Origin: Arctopsyche grandis
Taxonomy: Eukaryota; Arthropoda; Insecta; Trichoptera; Hydropsychidae
Direction of reading: 5' to 3'
NCBI RefSeq assembly: GCF_051622035.1
Contig: NC_135362.1
Coordinates: 21,537,001-21,601,000 of the forward strand
DNA length: 64,000 nt
Shown: in pieces, positions 49,774 through 61,415 of the stretch
Position numbering within the stretch: the first letter of the stretch is position 1
Layout of the letters: each line of letters begins with the position of its first letter
Position numbers and translations under genes: made by a program
Notes under the pieces: model-generated
The model's database searches: none
The model's input: only the letters and a program-made list of their open reading frames with translations
Told to the model about the DNA's origin: nothing

Positions 49774-49949
49774 CAGTGGCGTGCGGTGAAATTCCGTCTG
49801 TTTTTGTCGCACAGACTTGCCTGCGCGTGTGCGAGCAGGATACAAGGGGACCCGGTATGACTCGTCACCTAGTCCCCTTGTATCCTGCTCGCGCTCACGT
49901 AAGTAAGACTGTGCGACAAAAACAGGGAGAATTTCGTGGCACGCCACTG
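49774..49949. mobile_element. hAT-type MITE, 176 bp, nearly complete hairpin
   Basis: It starts CAGTGGCGTGCGGTGAAATT and ends with the inverted counterpart ...GGCACGCCACTG. The arms match over about 78 bp each, including CTGTTTTTGTCGCACAG and GAGCAGGATACAAGGGGAC, leaving a loop of about 20 nt. Flanks GTACATAT (49766-49773) and GTGCACAT (49950-49957) agree at 6 of 8 positions, a degraded 8-bp hAT target duplication. The arms are highly alike, so the insertion is probably young. Confidence 0.9.
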
Positions 49950-50277
49950 GTGCACATGTATGTATGTATGTACACTATGCATGTGAATCGATAACTCGGA
50001 CACGAAGGGGTTAACGATATATGTATGTATGCACACATATATAGACATATATACGTATATAATCCACTTTCTCAGATGAGCGCGTACGCTGCATCGAGTC
50101 AATTTGGAGATGTCCGCACGAGCCGTTTCAGCAGACTACATTGTACATGCATACGTAATTTTAATTACGATTTGAATTCGTGTGTTACACGGAGAGTATC
50201 GGAGAGTATTTTGTGATATCCGGCATTTGCGCTCGGCTCGGCAAGTCTAATTTATACAATTAAAATCTGCGAAGTAG
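49950..50277. other. Non-coding DNA with ATGT microsatellite
   Basis: ATGTATGTATGTAC at about 49958-49972. No other supported feature. Confidence 0.5.
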
Positions 50278-50385
50278 CAGGAGGAGGAGGAGGAGGAGGT
50301 GATGGTGGGGGTGGTGATGGTGATGGTGATGGTGATGGTGATGGCGATGGCGATGGTGATGGTGGAGGAGGAGGAGGAGGAGGCG
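50278..50385 (+). repeat. (GGA)n and (GATGGT)n compound repeat
   Basis: GGAGGAGGAGGAGGAGG, then GATGGT/GGTGAT hexamers (about 8), then another (GGA)n run: a G-rich, C-poor symmetric array of about 108 bp. The G runs could form quadruplexes. No gene-like frame spans it. Confidence 0.93.
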
Positions 50386-53049
50386 ACCGCGCCTGTTCCG
50401 CATGGCCGCCCCGCGTATTAATCAGCTAAAGGTTTTTTATTTGGTGTTGGCACGCCAGTGGCGGCGAGCATCTTGCACCCTTATAACACGCCATAGCAAC
50501 ACCTCGCAACACCACACAATAAACATAACAGTTTACGCGACAATAGACGCGCATGCGTGAATCACATGTATGTTACACACATCCATGTGAATGTATATTG
50601 TATGAATTCATGTGTATATTGTATAATATGTGTGTGTGTATGTATACCTGGCTGCATGTTCGTTGTTCTATGCACGCTCGGTGCATTACCGCATTGCATT
50701 AGATTCGATTCGATTGTCGGTTTCGGAATGCAAAGGTCAAACGATGCGCAAACACTTTTTTGGCGTCTTTCGAACCAATACAATGCGATATTTTTTTTTG
50801 AAATGGAAAGACCGCTGGTGAGACTCGTCGAGAAATCGTTGTGATCAAATATTTTTCATTAAAAATCGATAAGTATTTGTAGACTTTCACGACCGTGTGT
50901 TTTTGTTTGAAAGATTTGGAGCTTATCGGTCAACTGATACGGTTAATTTTTGTGAACATTTCAAAATGATGTATGTATACATATATGTATGTATATACAA
51001 GGCTATTCTAAAACTTGCCGAGTATTATTGCTATAAGAAACAATTGAGGTAAACTATCTTAAAACGGAAAACAGAACGGTTCAGTCAGCTTGCACAAGCG
51101 GTAGTTAACCTTTTTTGGCCAAGGGCCAATATTGAAATGTGAGAAGTTCGAGTTTGAAGGGCCGTAAAATTTTCCAAAAGCATAATGTTTGATAGCAGTA
51201 TCTCTATCTCTATTTTGGATCATTTTATAAACAAATATTGCATCGCAGGCGTGATTTTTTTCAAAATTGAAACAATAAAATTTTTATTTTATGAAAAATT
51301 CTCTAAATTAGCCTATTATTTTAATTGGTTTTAATTTAGAGTATGCAAAATCTTTAAAAAGAATCATTTTTTTAAATTTTTTAGTAAAGCTTTTAAATTG
51401 TTTTATTTAATTTCTCTTTTTTTTCAAAAACATTGTCGCGTAAGTATCATTATTTTTAAATTCAATAAAAAACAGTTTTTGTAACCAAATTCAGAAAAAA
51501 CCTCTTCGATTGTGATTTGCAATAAATTTTATTGTGATTTTCAATGATTTTTATCAGCGAAACAACCTTAGCCTTAATAGCAATGAATCTTTGGGTTAAT
51601 AATTTCAAATAAATCAGTTTTTTACATGGCATCTTTTTGTTTCATATCTTCAAAAGGCTACAACTTTATCAGTAGGTTGAATGTCTCGGACTACGAGTAT
51701 ATATGTATAATATTATGGTACACAGATTACCTAAACACAATCTGCTTTAAATCGTCGACTTTTAAGAATCTTTAATTCAAATATTATGTACAAAATTTAT
51801 TATGAATATATAAAAGAAATAATTTTTAATAGGTTTTTGACTTTTTGTTCCTTTTATGCTTTAACTAACATTAAAAAAGATAATACTATAAATACTAATA
51901 AAAAAAATTGTAAAATAGAAAATGATGACTAGACCAGAAACTATTATAATACACCTCAGATAAACAATAAAAAACATTACAAAATCGAAATCAAAATAAT
52001 ATAATGCAAATATAAACAGAAAATAATTTTGAACTAATATGGAAGATTAATCTCGACCTTCAATTAAAGAGGATATTGTTATTTTGCATACTTCGAATTA
52101 TAAAAATTGGAAAATGAAAGAAAAAACATTTTTGTAAATATGTAAACAAAAATACAAATTTGTAAAAAATTGATTTTCAGTCATAACTTAATAATATTAC
52201 AATACTTAAGAATATACTGTTATAATTCATCATAACAATATAAAGTCAATGAATAAGCTGAAGCACAATTAAAAATAATGATTGCTTTTTGTGATTTTAG
52301 AAATTCAACGAAATTAAACGAACGCGAGCCACCATTAAAAAGTTACTGCCATGTAATGGATATAATGAAAGGCGTTTTTTGTTGGATTGGTGAGATTAAG
52401 ATAACAAAAAAAAAAAAAAAAAAACACTATATGACGCACGAATTTGTTATGAAATTTTATTGAAACACAGTGAACGGAGTAGATTCAACAATCGAATGTC
52501 ATGCAATTTGTAAAAAAATGACTGTCGGCGATTACACAAAATACAGCGACATTGCACACCGTACTGCAAAAACTTTTTCACAAGATCGGGAAGTTCTATA
52601 GAAAATATCCGTAATCGAACACTCGGATAGGCGCATATAATAAATATAGTATTATAAACAGAAAGTGATGACGATGATGTCATTACTGAATATTGCGGCG
52701 AATAGTGACAACATCGTTGCATTGCAACGAATTTTACTGTGATCAATATTTAATAATACAATTTACAATATTCATTTCGATTTACAAAACATAATAATAT
52801 TTTTTATTCCGCATGACAGGAAGGACAGTGCATTAATAAATAAACATATAACAAAAAATAAACATAATAATAATAATGATAATGAAATTAAAATATATAC
52901 ATATATAATATAATAATAATTAAAAATATAAAAATCGCTCAAATTGAAAAACAAAATAAGTATAATTTTTCGAATAAAAAAAAATATTATATTTTGTTTT
53001 GAACAACAGCGCCATCTTGAATTTTCAAATAAAATCAACCGTCATAGAG
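50386..53049. other. Very AT-rich DNA
   Basis: Mostly low-GC sequence. An A19 run is at 52406-52424. The segment near 51105-51175 (TTTTGGCCAAGGGCCA, then GGGCCGTAAAATTTTCC) resembles an eroded transposon end, but no partner end was found. No gene supported. Confidence 0.45.
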
Positions 53050-54180
53050 TTTCAGTTTTGAAACGTGCAAAATGTGACGGGGGCTAGCTAAGTACATACA
53101 ACACAGCAAAACGCGCGAAAGTGAACCGTATTTACGGTGGAAACGTACGCAAGTCCGGAACACAATCGCGTGCACGGCGGCAGCGTTTCGAATGATCGTA
53201 CGTTTTCCCGGAACAGAGCATCGATTGTATGGAAAATCGAGGAAAGGCAAGTCACAGCCGTCAAAATCGATGAGGTTAAGTCGGATGAAGGGGGCCGCGG
53301 GGAGGGGCGGAGGGCGCGGGCGGGCGGCCCTCGTTTGAGGTTATGTCGCGTCGTCAGTCGATATAAATATTGGTAGAGCAACCTGATGTCGGGCGAGTGC
53401 GGGGGCGGAGGCGGAGGCGGAGGCGGAGGTGGAGGCGGGGGCGAGGGCAGCGGCGAGGGCAGAGGCGGCGGCGGCGGGGGCTGGCGGGGGGGCGAGGGGG
53501 GAGGCGTCGTCCCGCTGGGGCTGTGGCATCAGCTGCATCAGCTGCATCAACCGAATCAGCATCACACAACAACACAACACAACAAAACTGAAAACACCGA
53601 AAGCGGACAAGAAGCGGCGCGAGGCGGCGGCAGCGGCAGCAGCTGACTGCGGCGCGACTCGGCTCGGCTCGGCTCGGATATTTCGTTCGTCTTTCCTCGT
53701 TCGTTCGTTCGTTCGTTCGTTCGTTCGCCGCACTCACACTCCTCCACACTCCACACGCTCGCTCCTACGCGCTGCTTGCACGTACGTCAAACGACACGCG
53801 CCACGCCACGCCACGCACCGCTTCACACCGCACACTACGCTCACTCGCCCCACGCACTCACTCACTCACTCCAAACAAATGAAACTCGACCGAATTCAAA
53901 TTCAAAATGCAACGCGCACGAAAACTTATAAGAATCTGATCGGACGAGCTGGATTCCAATCGGACAATTTTATACTCGTATTTGCATGCGTATCCGCTAT
54001 GGATAGTTGGAAATATAGCGCGATTTGAATGAAACGCGTTCGTTTTGATTGTTTTCGAGACGCGCCGTTGACGCCGGTGCAAGGTTGGCGCCGATGAACT
54101 TCGAGCCGCCCTCCAGCGGCCACATCGGGAGTTATCGATTCTCCAGTGGTTGCCGTCACAATGGCCGCGGCCTAATTGCT
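53050..54180. other. Strong GC/CpG island, candidate distal promoter/first exon
   Basis: The largest GC-rich block of the window. It holds a (GGCGGA)n/(GGC)n minisatellite at 53398-53510, (CATCAGCTG)n at 53527-53550, (GGCTC)n at 53660-53678, (TTCG)n at 53697-53727 and (ACTC)n near 53860. A TATAAATA word lies at 53362-53369 on the plus strand, just before the repeat. Long frames occur on both strands, but their Gly/Arg/Ala/Ser-rich content simply reflects the repeats. Position ~39 kb upstream of the mbl exon fits a distal mbl promoter; direction and use are unproven. Confidence 0.4.
53398..53510 (+). repeat. G-rich (GGCGGA)n/(GGC)n minisatellite
   Basis: GGCGGAGGCGGAGGCGGAGG units followed by GGC and GGGGG runs. 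Strong G-quadruplex potential on the plus strand. The Gly-rich frame it encodes is not evidence of a gene. Confidence 0.9.
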
Positions 54181-54787
54181 TTATCGTGTTTCATTTTCCG
54201 TTTCGATATTGTCAAATCCGAAGTCTCACCCGAAAATAATACAAAATTTATATGATTAATTTTTAATTACAACAAAGTCGATCGTCGACGCCCCCCCTGC
54301 ATAAAATAGCGAATGAACGAATTTTAAATATTTATTTACCACACACGGATACAATTTTGAATCGACCAATCGGAGAGCGGCACAATTTTGGCCGCGACAG
54401 TTCGAGACGGTTGGTTTTTTATTATTATAAAAATCAGGGCTGTTGAGTCGCAGTCGTTAATAAATAATTAAAAAAAAACCACAACTCGGACTTAATAGTT
54501 TTTGTTAATTCTATCTTTATATTTTTCTCATGTTTAACCCAAATTGAGGAGAGGTTTCGATATTTGACAACTGCGCTTATGTCAAAAACGCATATTTTAT
54601 TAATTTCATAAAAAAAATGTTTAAATTTTAAATTTCAAAGATCTTACATGAACTCATCAAACACATATACTCGTATGGACAATCCTATATCAGTACCCCG
54701 AAGATTTTATCCAAAATTAACTCACTCGTCTCATTGGGAGATGAAATTACAACTATATTTATTAGGGCCATACGGAAAAATCGATGC
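54181..54787. other. Non-coding AT-rich DNA
   Basis: No supported feature. Confidence 0.5.
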
Positions 54788-55157
54788 GGTGCAAACGATC
54801 GAAAAGCGCCAGACAGACTGAACCACAGATTAACGACACGTGTACCTTATGCGTGCGCACTGCTCGCACTTACACTAAGCGAAATCTACCCGAAGTCCCG
54901 ACATATCTACCCTGTATACGTTCTGTGCTTCTGATAATTTAGTTCCGAATTTTTCCTTATTAAATTATTAAAAACTCGCCAGAAAGATCCAACTCAATTT
55001 TAATAATTACCATTTTAATAATTGCATCTGTGCACATCGAAAGGTTACTCGTCATCTGATGTGCAATTTTTCATTAGTGAAGTCGAGATTTGCGTTTCAA
55101 GCAGCCATCCAGTTAATCTGTGGTTCAATCTGTCAGGCGCTTTTCGATCGTTTGCAC
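54788..55157. mobile_element. Foldback element with 47-bp inverted ends
   Basis: 54788-54834 (GGTGCAAACGATCGAAAAGC...CCACAGATTAAC) is repeated inverted at 55111-55157 with two differences in 47 bp. The interior includes GCCAGAAAGATCCAACTCAA (about 54978), shared with the unrelated-ended foldback at 22797-22987. It is followed within 20 bp by copy B of the unclassified 530-bp repeat. Confidence 0.85.
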
Positions 55158-55175
55158 CAAACCCGGAAAAATGGG

Positions 55176-55705
55176 TGCAACGCACACAGGCGACCGAAAG
55201 AAATGAGAAATTATATTCCTTAAAAAATACGAAACAAGACATCGTACTTTTTAAAAAGCATTAAGGTTGTCCTGTTGTATACTTGTGAATTGCTGTTGCA
55301 AGTTTTAACAATTTTTAATACAATTCGGGGAAATAACGGAATAGCAAGTATAACTTCGATTCGCATAGAGCTAGAATTTTATTTTCTATTATCTTTGCGA
55401 TTGTCAGATGTATTTCTTCAAGGATGTTGAGTATTGGTTGGTCATCGAAAGAACAATGTCCTAGATGTGGGATTGGGGGTAGAAACACCATATTTTCATA
55501 AATGAACTTGAAAACATTCAGTCTCTCTTGTCGTCTGGTCCTGTTCGAAACTAAACATTTTGGTTTTCTGTTTGTTTTTTTCTGGTTATTTTTATTGTGA
55601 TTAAAATTTTCAATTTTATATTTCTCACACAATATTTATCACAAGGTAAGATTTCTGCACTGCTCGCATGCACTTAATTTTTTTTATTAATATAATTAAT
55701 ACAAA
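55176..55705. repeat. Unclassified ~530-bp interspersed repeat, copy B
   Basis: Same orientation and order as 16604-17150. The minus-strand frame reads RTRRQERLNVFKFIYENMVF, LPPIPHLGHCSFDDQ, PILNILEEIHL and is open further than in copy A. The protein-level match to copy A over this stretch (about 60 residues) looks stronger than chance drift would give, but the plus strand has a partly open frame too, so coding origin is uncertain. Confidence 0.75.
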
Positions 55706-58069
55706 TGCTGATAAAATTAAAGAAAGGCCGATTTAAGTTTGCACACAGGCAGCAGAACTTCGAACAGCCGAAGCCGATTTTTCATACATATGTATGTATG
55801 TATATGAGAACAGAAATGGGAAAGGAACAGTTAAATTTGACATTTTAAAATTTTTATAATCGGATTGTTGGAAAATGTCGGAGATGGAGTCGTGTTTTTA
55901 ACGATTTCACAAGTTTGATGAAAATGAAACTAATAAAATATTGAATTATATTGAAAAAAAATTAAGAATGCTTTTTTTGAATCAGATGTGATGTTTATTG
56001 GTGACCTTGAAAATTCGCACCTGTCTGGCTTTCAAATTTAGTTTGATATCACAGCGTCGCGTATCTCGGAGTGCTTATAATTAATTTGAAACAATTTATA
56101 TATGCCACCGGTTTAGTCGTATTCTGAAATTAACTATATGTATAACGTATTCCGTTTACAATATGAGCGATGATTATATGTACTTTGTAATGTTAGTTTA
56201 AGGGCGTGTATGTTAATGGCGAAAGGGGCGTGTCAGGTCATGTTGAAATAGAAAAAAAAAATGTACACAGTAGTAGTCACTGAACCCTCCTTACTGACTG
56301 TCGAATAAAAGAGGGTCCCCACAGTTTTAATTGACCTCTGATCTATGTATGTTTAAAAAATATACGTTCCCAATGAGATTCAATGAAAAGGCGCTTTGTT
56401 AAATTTTTCACTTTTACCATATATGAATTTTAACAGTGAAAGTAGTATGGCGTGGCAATCTGTATCAAACGTCGACACCTAAAAACGTTTCAACCAAATA
56501 TGGAAAGACGAATGACCGATGCCGACTCGTATATGAATATGAATTATGAATTTACGGTCATTGTTTTATTTTGCACGATAAAATAAAATAAAATTTTGGT
56601 TCGTCCGCTTTGTATGGGAACTGATTACATTATTCAATTCAACTGATTTGCGTTATATCAAGTGTACAAAATTGTATTGTACACTCGGGTCACGACATAT
56701 TCCAATTCAATGACGATGAAAAATGGAGCAATGTAGCGTATACGAATGAATGAACATTCTATTGGACTAATGATGAATAGTTTGTTTTTTTTTATATAAA
56801 TATGTACATACATAGATCAACTGCTGCTTCATTACAAATATCCTTGCAACTAATGAGGCAAATGTGTTGCTAATGCTTTTATTATCTTAGCTCATTTGCA
56901 TTGAGTCCTGTGTCAGGTGCAACACTTCTTTGGGTTTGCTCTTAATTTCGCTCATCCATCTATGTCTGTTGCAACTTCTTGATTCTTTAAATAACGCTCT
57001 CGACTTTCATCATATTTGGCACCCACGTGGCTGCCATACGGTCGCAAGTGACGTGATCCGTAGTTTTTGTGTTTCTTTTTCAGTACACAATGCATGTCAG
57101 ATTAGTATACACATGTATTTTTAAAAGTGTGTAAGCATTGAAGGAAGGAATTTTTAAATCAAAAAATAAAATGGCAAGAACTGAAAGATGCAATTCATTC
57201 GACGTGCATTTTTCAGCTGCCATTCATCAAGTCGTATTCAAAGGCAATGGCTTGTTTTTTTGGTGCGTATTGGCGTGGTGCAGATGTTGGCCAGTCCTAG
57301 TGTCATCGGCTATCAATCACGGACCGCATTGTTGCGGCCAGAGAAGCGCGTGGCCGATTCATAGTCGATTGGCCGATTAATTGCACATTCCTGATCTTCT
57401 GGCCCTGCGCGGTACGATCTTCGAATTCCGGCCGAAACGCCACCGACATCTAAATTGCTAACCCACTGCAAATTGAGAACTATTCTCGTCGTATCTTAGA
57501 CTAGATTTTGTTTTATTTTGTGATTTTTTAACCGTTTTATGCAGGCGATGTCGCCAAGTGTGGCGCAAATGAGTCGACGCCACCGAATGATATATTGTTA
57601 CTCACATGTTCACATGTGACACTATTTCGCTTTGAAGCTCAGTGCAGATTATATCTCGTTTGCGTTTTTTTTTTTTTAATATTACACATTCAATGCTTAC
57701 GTTGTTGCTTTGAAAAATGTTTTTAAATCACTTTCATTTTATAGGAATTCCTTTAATGTATACAATGCGATGCATATCTACGATACATTCGGCTTTGAAA
57801 AAACGTCATTAATACGACATTCTTTGTGGGGCCGTTTAAATACTAAACAAATGTATGTGAAATTGTTAAGCTTACCGGTTATTATAATACAATATATTTT
57901 TGTCGTCCCAGTTAATTTTATTGACCTACAAAATCTCAAAGCAGAGCTTAATAATCCAAAATAAGAAAAAAATCAATTGAATTTATAGTGAATTTAATCA
58001 ATTTTTTTTTTGATAATTCGAAAATTCAATAGAAAAAAGATTAAGCATTGTCATTTGTTTTTTTTTAAA
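55706..58069. other. Non-coding DNA
   Basis: AT-rich. A GC-richer patch lies at 57240-57450. The short frames are not recognisable. No RNA gene or bounded transposon. Confidence 0.45.
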
Positions 58070-58617
58070 TAAGTGACAGTGAAAGGTTTATTTAACAGAT
58101 TGAGTTTATTTAGCAATTGTTAATTCGCATCAATAATCTCATAATTTTTGCAAGAATGGTTTTAGAATGCAGTTTAACTGCCATCGATGGAATATTTACA
58201 AGACTGGGTGATGACGATGACGATGTAATGTCGGCACAGTCAACCTTCTTAGTTGAATTGAATGAAGCGCACTGCAATCCAATCTTTAGTTTTGCTCGAT
58301 GAATTGAGAAGAGGAACATCTACATATGTACATATGACGGAGCTGCTAGAGCGTCTTTCGCAGTGGAAGAGCTGAGTGGCAGGGGTTGTCGCACAGCGTT
58401 TTCAACTTACGTTTTGTGTAAAATCACTATGTGTAATGGATGGTTTTTAATACATTGTATAAAAGTTCGATCATAGGTGTCGCCTTGGGCAGCCTGTAGT
58501 TGCAGCTATGGTCGCGATTAATATGTAATGGATAAATAAACAAAGAAATAAATATATAGAAATCTTTTTGGTGCAATTGTTATGAAAACATATTGAAATA
58601 CTGTATGTTTCTGTTTT
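58070..58617 (+). pseudogene. MutS homolog (MSH6-like) fragment in a tailed repeat, copy 3
   Basis: From about 58152 the frame reads ECSLTAIDGIFTRLGD, then DVMSAQSTFLVELNEA. A 14-bp deletion relative to copy 2 shifts the frame to SLVLLDELRRGTSTY (MutS Walker B region; one Gly changed to Arg). An 8-bp insertion (GTACATAT) follows, then DGAARASFAVEELSGRGCRT and AFSTY. These match the MSH6 order DRIFTRLG - STFxVEL - LLDELGRGTSTYDG - CRTLFSTH. Just before ECSL the bases ATGGTTTTAG look like an intron acceptor, so genomic rather than spliced sequence may have been captured. The copy ends in the shared CTTGGGCAGCCTGTAG module and ATAAATAAA tail, then flank shared with copy 1. Confidence 0.85.
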
Positions 58618-60057
58618 TAGAAAAAATAATTTATTATAACCAAAGAGCAGCGGAAAAGTTTTCATTGCCCACAAAAAATGGTTCACTATTGTCAACATTT
58701 TTTTTGTTTTCTTGCTTTGTAGGATAATCCGCCGGTCTCTGATCATAGCAATCTATCTATGTATGTAGGTTTTGACATCTGATTATACCAAGGGCAAAAT
58801 GTAAATGCCTTTTTATATTATATTTGGTTACAAATAAGTTATTATGAATTTATTTGAAACATCCGACAATTTCGAGTTTGTAATTGGTGTGAAAGTTTTA
58901 CGAGAGCGGATTTAATTTGAGTCTAAAAGGGGTTTTATTTTGTTTTTTTACGAGTTAATTAATAAATTTCGTAAAATAAGCGATTACGTAAACGGAATAT
59001 TAAGTGGTTAATTACACTGTAAAATGATTAATTTAATCAAATAATTCAACGATTAGAACGAATTATTATTTCGCGTTTCGGTTATATTTCCATAGATACA
59101 TTAAATCAAAGATTAATCGGCGCATAAAAAGTAGTAAACGTTACTTTTGAAGGTTAATTAGAAGAGATGTCTTGGAGAATGTAAAAAAGAGTAGACACAC
59201 TTGAACCGAATAGCCGACACGGATGACGTCCATTATGACACAGAGATGATCTAATGTGCACTTTTTAAAATGGCACGTTTAGAATGTTCGTGTGGCATTG
59301 ATTGGAATCAAACTGTATTACATACAGCTGGAGCGTTGCTAGAGCGAGAATAGTTATCTGTTTTATTATTTAGATGACAGGCACGGGACTAGGGATAGAG
59401 AATCACGGTACGTGGGACTCTCCCACTTGACATTTGTCAAATGTCCGTCACACGGCGATAATTATCGTAAATGCTGTGATGGTATTTCACTTTTAGTGGC
59501 GAAAGTATGCGAAATGTCGCGATTATGCGCGCGGAGCAAGTGAGGCATTGTTGCGATGTTTACGACCCGCTTAATGGGATCGAGCGCGAGTGAACAAGTG
59601 AGTTGTTTATGGACGTCGGAGGGGTGCGTAGTCTGCCGCCCTGGGGCCGCTTTTTCGCCTGATATTTATGCGAACTAATAATGCACGGGGCCGCTTCGCT
59701 TCGTGCGCACACAAGCTCGCTATTTAGACGGGGAGAGCTCGAACGCCTTGAGTAACACTACCTGGCGAACGCCTCTGCACTCATCAATTCTCGATTACTG
59801 AAAATCGGTAAAACCAACCCCAACCAAAGCACAAACAATATACATATGTATTTACCCGCATACATACATATGCATACGTAAAAGGAAAGTTTGTATAATG
59901 TTATAACTTCAATATGATAGCAATCGAATACTATTCACGTGATGTTATGCTATTTTCGTCCTACTTCAATTCATATCCAATCAGCTTATGACAGCTGTAG
60001 AAAGTTTTTAAAAATTTTCTATTGTAATATATCATTTATTTGTACGTCATCTGTATA
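58618..60057. other. Non-coding DNA
   Basis: AT-rich to 59400, GC-richer at 59480-59800. No supported gene or RNA. Confidence 0.45.
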
Positions 60058-60300
60058 TGAGTCGGTGATATTTGAAAGTGGCGGAAGTTCAATTTTCAGT
60101 TCCAAAAACACTATTCTTGTTTGACTTAATTCACAAATTGTTTTAATTCGATGTGTCCAGACTTCGGAAAAACAGAATAAACAGGCCATCAGTATTTAAA
60201 AATACGTATTGTTAAACGCAAAACATTATATTTTGTTTTGCGAAATGTTTTTCGAAATGAAGAAAAGTGGACTAATGCCACTTTAAATTATAGCGGCTCA
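60058..60300 (+). mobile_element. TA-flanked MITE, copy 3 (uninterrupted)
   Basis: 243 bp beginning TGAGTCGGTGATATTTGAAA and ending TTTAAATTATAGCGGCTCA, flanked by TA at 60056-60057 and 60301-60302. Internal blocks GTTTGACTTAATTCACAAAT and AAGAAAAGTGGACTAATGCC match the 40.6-kb copy in the same orientation and the 24.6-kb copy inverted. Serves as the intact reference for the family. Confidence 0.88.
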
Positions 60301-60325
60301 TATATGTATGTATGTATGTGTGTAT

Positions 60326-61415
60326 CAGGGCTTTAGAATCGGATTCGTGGAGTCGGAGCATTTCAAGCGGAGACGAAGTCGTAAAAAATACCAACGGACT
60401 CATTTTTATTATTTTATTTAATTACTAGTATTACGGTATGTGTCAACTAGAAGAGTCTCTATATATTTATTGACATACATATGTATATATGTAGGTATAA
60501 AAATCATTTTTTCGCAATCGGTTGACTGGTATGCGTTCCTATACCATTCAACCTTACTTGTGTGCATACCCGCGATGGTTTCTGTAAAAAAAATCGCCCA
60601 AAAACGGGAATGGTAAAACAGGAATGAGTGGCATTGGAACGCAATCATTTTAAATGTGTTTGCGTCGCCCCCTTCGTTTTTAGGGTAAAATAAAAAAAAA
60701 ACAATTGAATAATTTCAAATGTATTCGCCGCCTACGTCTTTCCGAAAATTATCATTACTGTAATTTAATTTGATTAAGTATTAATTTGAAACTGAAACAC
60801 CGAGAAACGGAATTCCATGCGTTATTGTGGCATTTCAACGCATGCTGGGTTCAACTAGTTATAAATAAAATCGTTGAATTGCAGGTATTTGGATGTTCTG
60901 ACGCCAAAACCGATTGTTTTTCCTTTTCAAACTTTTTTACTAGCCTCTTCTTAGCTCGCTTTCGATTTTTTTCGTCTGCTTTTTTTATTTTGATTGTTAC
61001 TCTAATTTTTCGCATATATTTATTTGTGTATGAAATTCATACACATACAATATTAATGTACCTTTTATTTATACCTATTTCATTACCAATAATTCAATAA
61101 ATTGGGTTACATGTAAATTTTTTCAGTTCGTTATTTTTTTATATTTTGAAAAAAGATTTATGTTATTATTATTACTAACATTTTTTTATGTTGGCAAGTA
61201 AATTCAATCTTAAATCGTTCAAGGTGGAGTCGGATTCGAAAAATTACTTTTTTTATTACTTCAATTAAATTGGAGACTCTACATATATAGTTGACACATA
61301 CTGTAATGTAGACAATAATAAAAAGGAATCGGAGTCGGTTGATTTTTACGACTCCGACTCTGTTTGAATTGCTCTGACTTCACGATTTCAACTTCGACTC
61401 CGACCCCACAGCCTT
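60326..61415. mobile_element. 1.1-kb foldback element with GGAGTC-rich ends
   Basis: The left arm (60326-60405: AGGGCTTTAGAATCGGATTC, GTGGAGTCGGAGCATTTCAA, GAAGTCGTAAAAAA) is mirrored by the right arm (about 61335-61415, inverted: AAGGCTGTGGGGTCGGAGTC, GAGCAATTCAA, GAGTCGGAGTCGTAAAAA). The arms are about 80 bp with moderate identity. The interior contains a block shared with 23683-23910. Frames inside are not recognisable as transposase. It starts 25 bp after the MITE at 60058-60300. Confidence 0.65.

Noticed and set aside
50278..50385. CRISPR-like or protein-coding Asp-Gly repeat
   Set aside because: It is a continuous GATGGT/GGA simple repeat with no spacers and no open gene-like frame; the genome is eukaryotic.
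51105..51180. A hAT-type transposon end (GGCCAAGGGCCA region)
   Set aside because: Resemblance is loose and no inverted partner or target duplication could be found nearby.
53386..54028. Long Gly/Arg/His-rich frames (plus) and Ala/Pro-rich frames (minus) in the 53-kb GC island
   Set aside because: All are translations of the GGCGGA, TTCG and ACTC repeats; several frames are open at once on both strands, as expected for simple sequence.
47155..58617. A functional MSH6 gene
   Set aside because: Only a short ATPase-region segment is present, in repeated copies with frameshifts, a stop and a Walker B-region substitution.
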